The notes under the pieces were generated by a model. It ran no database searches. It was not told where the DNA came from and saw only the letters and a list, made by a program, of their open reading frames with translations. A stretch of DNA of 22,088 nucleotides, from the NCBI GenBank assembly GCA_964427915.1, contig CAYRWA010000010.1, positions 1 to 22,088 of the forward strand, in the 5' to 3' direction. This DNA is from JAGLCW01 sp964427915. Its GTDB lineage: Bacteria > Caldisericota > Caldisericia > UBA6126. The translations under genes and the position numbers were made by a program. Positions 15,455 through 22,088 of the stretch are shown here, piece after piece (the stretch's first letter is position 1; every line of letters starts with the position of its first letter).

Positions 15455-18400
15455 GTCTCTTTTCGCCGTATTGTGATTCTTTGTTCTTTGCTTTCCCACT
15501 CAATGTCGGCTCCAAACGCTTCGGAGATAAATCGTAAGGGCACAAATGTTCTTCCTTGCACCACCAAGGGCGGGGCATCTAAAATGGTCGTTTCATTCAT
15601 GATAAGAGCGTACTTTTTCCCTATGTACAAGTGAATATCGATACACTCAAATAATATCATAATATCTGTAACGAGTCCTGTTTTAGGTGCATAGTCAATG
15701 CTTGCTCCAAATGCTTCTGCAATAAAGCGTAAAGGTACCATAGTTCGTCCTGGAGGTTGTATAAACGGTGGTGCATCCAATCGGATCTCCATTTCGTTAA
15801 CAAAGGCTTTCTTTTCTCCGATAGTCAAATGTATGATTTTTTCGCTAGGGAGAACATCAACACATACAACATAGTCGATAATGTTTCCATTCTGCTGATG
15901 AGTAAGAATCGCCTGATGTGTACCTACTGGCAATTTTGTTCCATCTATTTCAAAGTGAATGATTCCACTAGGATCCTTTAAAATAGGGTTTTTTAGTGTA
16001 ATCCAGGTCTGATCTGCAGATAGCTCCACTTCTTCTATCAGAGAGGATTCATTCCAGTATACGATTCTCCCTTGTACAGTTGTGTTTTGAATCATTTGGA
16101 TCTTTTCCTCGGGTTGCAATTTAACATGCCACACCGAGGGTTGATCTTCTTTTCGAACATCCCATGTAAAGTCTGTAATATAGGACTTCTTATTCACTAC
16201 GGAATCCCAAATCTCTTGGGTAGAAAGAAGTAAAACTTGTTGATCTTCCCCAGCAAGAGTAATCCGAAGCCAATGACTGGAATTGGGAGGGGCATAAATG
16301 TATAGATCAGAACCATGAAAAGCAGTCTGTTCGTAAGTGAAATAGACATTGCTGTCCAGCGAAAAGCTTGTAATCTCTAGCGTTTTTTGGTCGATTTTTT
16401 GTCCATCTTCAGCCAGGAAATACGTCCTGATACACGACCCTGGAATCACAGGTAAATCTGGTCTGGATGCGATGGCAGGGATGGGATTTGAAACCCAGTT
16501 TCCATGGTTGTCTTGCCAATAATAGGTCATTGCAGGACGGTATGTAGAACCAATTGCTTCTCCTGCGTCTCTGCTCCCGTTGTCATTACGGTCCTCAAAG
16601 AATCCTTGATGTACAAATATAGCATTTATCTTTTGTTGAGCGCTTATGTTTCCTTGATATTTTTGCTTCAATGAGTCATAAAGATCTTTTACAGTATCTG
16701 GTTGGTCTTTCTGGATCAAGCAGAAGATATCTCTCCAATTGGGTAGAGAAAAGCCATCATCGTCACTACCATGAATTACAACATCCGGTGTAACACGGTC
16801 ATACCATCCTGCATTGTCTACTAAATCCAAAAGAAGAGCTACTACAGCGAATTCTTCTTCTGAGCGATACATAATGATATTGTGACCGTGTGCATCTGTA
16901 AGACTACCCGCGGCGTTAACGTGGGTATTCTCGAGGGGCACAGGAACCAAATTCCCACTTGCATCAAAGTAGCCATATTGGCCATTTCGTGCATGATGGT
17001 TGCGATCATTTTCAATATCCGTTGCTCCACCACCCCATCTATAAATGCCGTTGGGTAAGCCAGCATATTCATCACAGCACGTATTACGGCTTTGAACCAT
17101 TTTTGCCATCAGTAAACTTGTAAATTCTGCGAATCCTTCTGCAAAAGAATCATGCGAAGTTGGGTTTCGAAATCCTTCGTGATTCAAGTCTCCCGGGTGG
17201 AGCTGCAAACCCATCAAACTATCGTGAAGGAAATGTCCAAATTCATGCCATTCTCTATTGTGAGGGCGATTGTTTGAATGAATACCACTATCTGCTTGAT
17301 CAATGTTAATTTTCTTCGTGGGAGTGAATTGATAAAAAGTACCATTAGTGCTACTGAAACCGCACACCAAAAGAGGTTTCATAGAAGCAGGAATCATCGG
17401 AGTGCCATCACATTCCAGCGAACCGAAGATAGAAAAGCATTCTTGCATATGGCAATAGATCTGTGCCATGGATCTTCCATCATGAGGAAAGTCAGAAGGA
17501 AATTGTAAATCGGTATCTTGTCCTATGAAGATATTTCGGGTATAGTCCACTTCTTTGCAGGGCTCTTCAGTGCCGGAGATGTCTCCCGAAGCAAAAAAAG
17601 TATTGGTACAGTCTTTGTAAGTGAGATTTATTTGATCATTACGGAAGATAGCAATCACCCGGTATCGATGATCGCAGTCTTTGTCGATAAAGGAAAAGTG
17701 GTAGAAACCATCTGCATCTGTCTTGGTTTCCACATACAATGAATAGTGTGGAAGGCCATTTTTGGCACTTCCATGAACATCCGGAATTGGATCTAGTTCT
17801 ACCGTGAGGGAAGGATCATGGCCACACTGTGGTTCATACCGAAGGTATAACCGTACCAGTGTATCTCCAATGCCACATTCTTTCCCCTTTGCATTTAAAA
17901 AAGAAAGGCGGCCTTGTACTTCTCGTTTCGTCGGACACAAACGAATTTGGAACTTTTTTGTTATCGTTTTTGGACAAGGGTCGGGTGCTATTAAAAATGT
18001 GGTTGTGATTTCAAAAAGCTGCTCTTCCGGGATCAACTCCGGTATATTTTCAAGTACGATTTCACCCTGCAAGTTGTAACTAGAACCTACTGCAAGTGGG
18101 AAGGACGTTGGTTTCCACGCAAGCTTTATAGAAATATTAACAGATCCTTGTATTTGATCAATTGTACTTGAAACGATTATGCCAGCATCAATATCTCCGG
18201 TGTTGGATAAAATGTATTTCACATCCATGTAGTCTGTATACCCACCCTTGGCATGATCCCACGTAAAACAAGTTGGGCAAAGCGTTTTGGATTCGATGTC
18301 GCTGATCTGGATTGCACATTCCTTTTCTAGAATTTCAATTGTTTCAGGGATGATCGTTGTCTCCCCTTGTAGAGTTCCAGTAATGTCGACATGATCATTG

Positions 18401-20466
18401 ACCTTAACTTCTATGGTTCGCTCAGGAACTTCTACACGATGGTGGATGTCAAAAAAGGATTCCACCCAAAAATGTTCTTCCTTTTCGTTGACTTTCGTTA
18501 CGATTCCCTTTGTATGAATTTGGGCGGATTGATCTGTCTTCCCTAGAAGTCCTTGTCGAATTTCTATAGGAGGTAGTAGTGGGGGGCAGAAAGGAGCTGT
18601 ATCGTCCGTTAATATCGGGTAATCCAACGTAATTTCTATGGTTTTTTCAGAAGTAGTTCCCTTTTCAGGATTTTGTTTTTCAGAACGTGTTTGATGAATT
18701 GTTAACCGATATGATACAATATCCATGTTCTTTCTGCTTATACTCTTTTTACGATCAACAATTTTACATTGAAGCTTTTGTGTATACAGAAAACCATGCG
18801 AAAAAGGGCAGGATTCGCGGAGATTTTGCAAGAGCTCTTTTGGATTCAATGTAAATTCCTTTTTTTCCAACAGTATAGGAAGAGTCCGATACAATTCGTG
18901 TGTTAAAGAAATGGGGCAACACAATGCATCAGATTGTCCTTCTAAAGGGTGAAAAACAGTGCAGTTTCCAACTTGAGACAAACTTTTTTCGATGGCAGTA
19001 GGAAGATTTGTTTCTAACACAATGCCAATTGGTCCCAAAATACTGAGCTTTTCAAGCTCCCTTTTTAGAGCGGATAATGAAAAAGGTTTTCCTTGGATTT
19101 GCATATAAGGATCGTCTTGATCGGTATTCCACCAACCACTTAGGTGAATCCATAAAAGGGGCTTCCCTGAAGACCGAAGAGTCTCCCTCATTTGTTGGTT
19201 CAATGTCGACAAAGCTACTTTGATATGCTCAATAGAACTAGGGTGAATGCACTCTCTTGAAAACGATGCAGGTATGTTCCGATAGGGATTTGCGAAGGGT
19301 AGAAACACTGTAGCATGGTCACTGTGGATTGGCATTTGCGATAGGTACTGCAAGGTTTGATTGGTAAGAAATTGCTGTATCGGTTCAGGACCTATGGAAT
19401 CGGATTGTAAGAAGAGTAGAAAATGAGTAGAGGGTGTTTGGAATGCTTTCCATGGGGGCGGATCTTGTGGAGAACGGAAGGAAAGAAGAGATTGTACTGG
19501 GTTCTGAACTGCCTTGCTCATCGTAATTTTTCGATCTGACAATGTACCTTGTAGAGTGCAAAACACAATATCCCCTTTGGGAATATTGCTAGCATACGTT
19601 TGTGCTTCCTCCACTTCAATACAAAAGACAGTTTGTTTTTCGCTACTACAGTAGGGAATACGATCGCAAAGAATAGGGGGTTGTGTCATGCATAAATAGC
19701 CTGAGATCATGACTTCTTTACCAACCCATAGAGAAGAATTTGTAGCAATCTCTTGCAATGTGATTATGGGGATTTCCCCAATAGGACTCAATGTAATCTG
19801 GATCGTAGCAAGAATCACATCATATGATACAAAGTCAAGCCAGAATGTTTCTGAGGAAAGAAGATCTTTGGTTGTGATCTCAATGGGTATTGTAGCCTTT
19901 TCTCCTTGCTGCAATTGAACGGTTGAAGGGATAGAAATGTGCAGAGAAGAATCGATCGTCCCCCCCAAATGTATTCGCATCTCACAATCACACTGACGGT
20001 TAAAAATCCACACATTTTTTTGCACCGAACCATTGGAGGGAACATCCCATTGAAACTGTTTTTGTTCCACTTGAATCGTAGAATGCAGCACGTTCATTTG
20101 TACAGGAATCTCTGAACGCTGCGGTTTGCAGTTGGATTGCAGAAGGATTGTATCTGCGTACAACCCTGGCTCAAAACCATCTGAGCATATTGTAGCAACA
20201 ACAGTATCGGATCCTCCTGGGGGAAGAACCAACTCTGACGGAGATATATCCAGCCAGGCAGCAGACCATGATATTGTGACATGACACGATTCATCATTAT
20301 CAGCATTCGCTGTGATGGTAATTTGGGATCGCAAACTTTGATTGGGACATATTTCAAAATAAAAACCTTCTTGGGCAATGGTGTACTGATTTCCCCAAAA
20401 AGGAGTGATATACATGCTTGACATGACAAGTAGAAAGGATACAAAGAATCGCACAACAGACTTCAT
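15451..20466 (-). CDS. Giant secreted multidomain protein: beta-sandwich repeats, HExxH zincin region, stalk domain
   Basis: The protein has 1671 residues. The ATG at 20466 has AAGGAGG about 6 nt upstream. The signal peptide is about 1-31. By pattern: BACON-like domains about 33-228; OB-like domain about 231-323 (VGKEVMISGYL, GDIVFCTLQGTL); an alpha/beta region about 330-560 resembling a caspase-type fold without its catalytic pair; second OB-like domain about 640-717; CARDB-like domain about 718-845; carboxypeptidase-regulatory-like domain about 848-960 (KTDADGFYHFSF). A zincin region about 970-1300 has H1074-E-F-G-H1078 and likely third ligand E1110 or E1114 (SFAEGFAEF), then a Ca-loop-like DRNDNGSRDAGE. 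Beta domains and a double stalk repeat (about 1544-1668, VPLRFIAEAFGA and VPLRFISEAFGA) close it. About 38 Cys are present, many for a secreted protein. It is probably a surface-attached metalloprotease; the substrate is unknown. Confidence 0.9.
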   Translation of the reverse strand: MKSVVRFFVSFLLVMSSMYITPFWGNQYTIAQEGFYFEICPNQSLRSQITITANADNDESCHVTISWSAAWLDISPSELVLPPGGSDTVVATICSDGFEPGLYADTILLQSNCKPQRSEIPVQMNVLHSTIQVEQKQFQWDVPSNGSVQKNVWIFNRQCDCEMRIHLGGTIDSSLHISIPSTVQLQQGEKATIPIEITTKDLLSSETFWLDFVSYDVILATIQITLSPIGEIPIITLQEIATNSSLWVGKEVMISGYLCMTQPPILCDRIPYCSSEKQTVFCIEVEEAQTYASNIPKGDIVFCTLQGTLSDRKITMSKAVQNPVQSLLSFRSPQDPPPWKAFQTPSTHFLLFLQSDSIGPEPIQQFLTNQTLQYLSQMPIHSDHATVFLPFANPYRNIPASFSRECIHPSSIEHIKVALSTLNQQMRETLRSSGKPLLWIHLSGWWNTDQDDPYMQIQGKPFSLSALKRELEKLSILGPIGIVLETNLPTAIEKSLSQVGNCTVFHPLEGQSDALCCPISLTHELYRTLPILLEKKEFTLNPKELLQNLRESCPFSHGFLYTQKLQCKIVDRKKSISRKNMDIVSYRLTIHQTRSEKQNPEKGTTSEKTIEITLDYPILTDDTAPFCPPLLPPIEIRQGLLGKTDQSAQIHTKGIVTKVNEKEEHFWVESFFDIHHRVEVPERTIEVKVNDHVDITGTLQGETTIIPETIEILEKECAIQISDIESKTLCPTCFTWDHAKGGYTDYMDVKYILSNTGDIDAGIIVSSTIDQIQGSVNISIKLAWKPTSFPLAVGSSYNLQGEIVLENIPELIPEEQLFEITTTFLIAPDPCPKTITKKFQIRLCPTKREVQGRLSFLNAKGKECGIGDTLVRLYLRYEPQCGHDPSLTVELDPIPDVHGSAKNGLPHYSLYVETKTDADGFYHFSFIDKDCDHRYRVIAIFRNDQINLTYKDCTNTFFASGDISGTEEPCKEVDYTRNIFIGQDTDLQFPSDFPHDGRSMAQIYCHMQECFSIFGSLECDGTPMIPASMKPLLVCGFSSTNGTFYQFTPTKKINIDQADSGIHSNNRPHNREWHEFGHFLHDSLMGLQLHPGDLNHEGFRNPTSHDSFAEGFAEFTSLLMAKMVQSRNTCCDEYAGLPNGIYRWGGGATDIENDRNHHARNGQYGYFDASGNLVPVPLENTHVNAAGSLTDAHGHNIIMYRSEEEFAVVALLLDLVDNAGWYDRVTPDVVIHGSDDDGFSLPNWRDIFCLIQKDQPDTVKDLYDSLKQKYQGNISAQQKINAIFVHQGFFEDRNDNGSRDAGEAIGSTYRPAMTYYWQDNHGNWVSNPIPAIASRPDLPVIPGSCIRTYFLAEDGQKIDQKTLEITSFSLDSNVYFTYEQTAFHGSDLYIYAPPNSSHWLRITLAGEDQQVLLLSTQEIWDSVVNKKSYITDFTWDVRKEDQPSVWHVKLQPEEKIQMIQNTTVQGRIVYWNESSLIEEVELSADQTWITLKNPILKDPSGIIHFEIDGTKLPVGTHQAILTHQQNGNIIDYVVCVDVLPSEKIIHLTIGEKKAFVNEMEIRLDAPPFIQPPGRTMVPLRFIAEAFGASIDYAPKTGLVTDIMILFECIDIHLYIGKKYALIMNETTILDAPPLVVQGRTFVPLRFISEAFGADIEWESKEQRITIRRKET

Positions 20467-20566
20467 GATATCCTCCTTATCGTATTCAATGAAGTAATTC
20501 TATAGTAAACCCAATTCCCTTTTTTTCAAAGAAAAAAACAAAAAAATCTCACCAAAAATTACAACA
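20467..20566 (-). promoter_or_regulatory. Gap before the giant gene with a weak promoter-like pair
   Basis: On the minus strand TTGAAA (20524-20529) and TATAGA (20499-20504) are 19 nt apart, which is long. T-rich tracts follow the stop of the upstream gene, with an AT-only 8-bp inverted repeat, but there is no GC-containing terminator stem. Whether the two minus-strand genes share a transcript cannot be decided. Confidence 0.25.
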
Positions 20567-21859
20567 TCAAGTAGCGATAAAATACCCATTTTCTGTAGGA
20601 GTAAATTTTTGATACGGGAGATGGATGCGAAGTCCTTCTGCTTCGATGGTAACAACACTTTGTTCTTCTTTGATTGTACACGTTTCTGGGAAAATACATT
20701 CAAAGTATTTCTCAGTACTATATTCAATTACATCGATACCCTTGATGTCCACAATGAATTCATTAGAAAATTGCAGGCCAAACGTGGTAGTGTGCAGTTT
20801 TATTTTTTCATTTACCATAACCATATCTGATGGCGAAAACACAAAACCTGTTGGAGGAAAATCTTTGTAGTGTATCTGCAGCTTGTATTCGGTAGCATTG
20901 AGAATACGGTTTATTCGTGTTTGGATTTCTTGGTTTTTTTGACGTTGTTCTTTTTCTACAGATTCTACAATTTTATTGTAATGGTACCTATTGAGTAGAT
21001 CGTTCACTGAATGAGAAGCGGGGATAAATTCTTCAAGCAAGTCTTCCAACAAAATGGTTTTTTCCATCAAACTATTTTTCCATCCTGGTAGCAGGATGTC
21101 CAAAGCAGTTCCCAATTGATATCCAATGCCAAACCACCGAAAAATCAACCCAGTTGTATTGCAGCTCAAGGCTGTTTTATTCACATATGTATGAATCTCT
21201 TCTTGATTACTTTTCTGATCAAAAGTAGAGAACACCGTGTCAAATGACTGAAGAAGAATTGTGATTACACGTTTTTCAATGTATGACGCTGTCCCTTCTA
21301 CCAAAAGACCCTTTTTCTCAAAATCAGCTATTTCCGTAGATAATCTCGAAAGCCGAAACTTTCGGATCGAAGCAAATGTTGCAATTTTCTCTGAAAGAGA
21401 AGCAGTAGAAAGAAGGATCTGATTTTCTATTTGGCTCAATGCTATATTTTCTACATCATTTTCTGGATATTTCGACCACAAATTAAAATTATGCCATCGG
21501 TTTTTCATCCATTGTTGTTGAAATGCATGAAAAGCTTCATGGTACAAAAAAGGTATAGCTAGAGAATCGTCAATATGCCTTGTATCAACCACACCACAAT
21601 ACACCGATTGCAAGGAAAGCATGGTATTGCCCCGCCAGGGACAATCTTCCTCTCTATACTGACACAGCCTTGAAGAATCCACCCAAGAAAAATCAGGAAG
21701 CAATGCGGGATGTAACCATAAATATGCCCATCCATCACTTTCGTATAGGGAAAAAGGAGTATGACACAAAGACCAAGTAGGCCATACCGATTTCACAATC
21801 GATTTTGAATCAAACTGAAGGGCTTTCTGCCCCAATAAATAAGCAAAATCTTTTCTCAT
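20567..21859 (-). CDS. HExxH zincin-like protein without signal peptide
   Basis: The protein has 430 residues from the ATG at 21859, preceded by a poor GGGTGG site; upstream in-frame ATGs at 21874 and 21889 and a TTG at 21904 are less likely because the candidate -10 box would put the RNA start near 21904. The motif LYHEAFHAFQ gives H107, E108 and H111. The downstream VEGTASYIE (E188) is the kind of Glu that completes the zinc site in gluzincin/peptidase MA-like families with long spacing. The C-terminal 110 residues are beta-rich and may bind substrate or partners. There is no signal peptide or membrane helix, so it is probably cytosolic, although its neighbour is secreted. I do not recognise a named family. 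It lies upstream of the giant gene on the same strand, 100 bp away. Confidence 0.78.
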   Translation of the reverse strand: MRKDFAYLLGQKALQFDSKSIVKSVWPTWSLCHTPFSLYESDGWAYLWLHPALLPDFSWVDSSRLCQYREEDCPWRGNTMLSLQSVYCGVVDTRHIDDSLAIPFLYHEAFHAFQQQWMKNRWHNFNLWSKYPENDVENIALSQIENQILLSTASLSEKIATFASIRKFRLSRLSTEIADFEKKGLLVEGTASYIEKRVITILLQSFDTVFSTFDQKSNQEEIHTYVNKTALSCNTTGLIFRWFGIGYQLGTALDILLPGWKNSLMEKTILLEDLLEEFIPASHSVNDLLNRYHYNKIVESVEKEQRQKNQEIQTRINRILNATEYKLQIHYKDFPPTGFVFSPSDMVMVNEKIKLHTTTFGLQFSNEFIVDIKGIDVIEYSTEKYFECIFPETCTIKEEQSVVTIEAEGLRIHLPYQKFTPTENGYFIAT

Positions 21860-21909
21860 GAACCACCCTACCATTTCTGAATTGCACATTCGTATAGGAT
21901 ACAACTACT

Positions 21910-21915
21910 AGTATA
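21910..21915 (-). promoter_or_regulatory. Candidate -10 box (TATACT) for the 430-residue zincin gene
   Basis: The minus strand reads TATACT about 50 nt upstream of the chosen ATG. No clear -35 lies at 16-18 nt. Its position argues against translation starting at the TTG at 21904. Confidence 0.3.
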
Positions 21916-22001
21916 GGTATTTAGACCTTACTAATCCACAAAATGAGAAAAGGTTTTCTAGAATCCAACATAAAATGCAAATATATGAAAAGGGGCTTTA
22001 A

Positions 22002-22082
22002 ATGGAGAGTATCGAAAAGAGACAACAAAGAAAAATGGCAATGAAAAGAAAAAGACCCATAGCAACAAATATAGTTTTGTAA
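22002..22082 (+). CDS. Possible 26-residue basic small protein
   Basis: An ATG at 22002 with AAGGGG about 7 nt upstream opens 26 codons ending in TAA. The product is very basic in its first two thirds (KRQQRK, MKRKR). It may be a small protein, a leader peptide for a gene beyond the window, or chance. Apart from this, the region 21905-22088 shows nothing assignable. Confidence 0.25.
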   Translation: MESIEKRQQRKMAMKRKRPIATNIVL

Positions 22083-22088
22083 CTTTGT

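Noticed and set aside
1..22088. Mobile element, prophage, CRISPR or toxin-antitoxin island
   Set aside because: No transposase, integrase, phage structural, cas or recognisable toxin/antitoxin sequence, and no long direct or terminal inverted repeats were seen by eye.

Overview
The window looks like a chromosomal stretch from a low-to-mid GC Gram-positive-type bacterium, most likely a member of the Bacillota (clostridial side). The reasons are strong AGGAGG-like ribosome binding sites, sigma-A-like promoters, a DAK2/FakA-type protein joined to a DegV domain, a ferredoxin-tailed aldo/keto reductase, a DUF2207 protein, a DUF6508 protein, and two secreted proteins ending in the 'copper amine oxidase N-terminal' (stalk) repeat common in clostridia. 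This is inference from gene content; there is no rRNA or other marker to fix the taxon. I see no tRNA, rRNA, CRISPR array, transposase, integrase or phage gene.

Layout from left to right. 1-1678 (minus): DhaL/FakA-like plus DegV fusion, cut by the left edge. 1931-3100 (plus): aldo/keto reductase with two C-terminal 4Fe-4S motifs. 3209-6735 (plus): a zinc-ribbon TM2 protein, then a soluble hybrid histidine kinase (PAS x3, HisKA, HATPase, REC, REC, HPt). 6743-7429 (minus): a diiron protein with every ligand of the alternative oxidase family. 7601-8032 (plus): DUF6508 protein. 8035-8739 (minus): aspartate/glutamate racemase family. 8886-11547 (plus): DUF2207 membrane protein and a two-TM protein of unknown function. 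11539-12108 (minus): two-TM protein with a C-terminal zinc ribbon. 12329-14521 (plus): secreted Ig-repeat/stalk protein. 14601-15454 (plus): a half-length metallophosphoesterase-like ORF translationally coupled to RNA 2',3'-cyclic phosphodiesterase ThpR. 15451-20466 (minus): a 1671-residue secreted multidomain protein with an HExxH zincin centre and the same stalk domain. 20567-21859 (minus): a second HExxH protein, without a signal peptide. A possible 26-codon basic ORF lies at the right edge.

The genes form short one- or two-gene units on alternating strands rather than one long operon. All four tail-to-tail gene pairs are separated by 7 bp or less, or overlap, leaving no room for separate terminators. 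The right half (8.9-21.9 kb) is dominated by envelope or secreted proteins. The two stalk proteins share an architecture of beta-sandwich repeats ending in the same domain, which suggests they attach to the same surface structure, one of them carrying a protease-like domain. The least ordinary items are the alternative-oxidase-like protein, the giant stalk/zincin protein with what looks like an inactivated caspase-fold region, and the truncated phosphoesterase-ThpR cassette whose promoter sits inside a perfect 14-bp inverted repeat. No intergenic gap exceeds about 260 bases.
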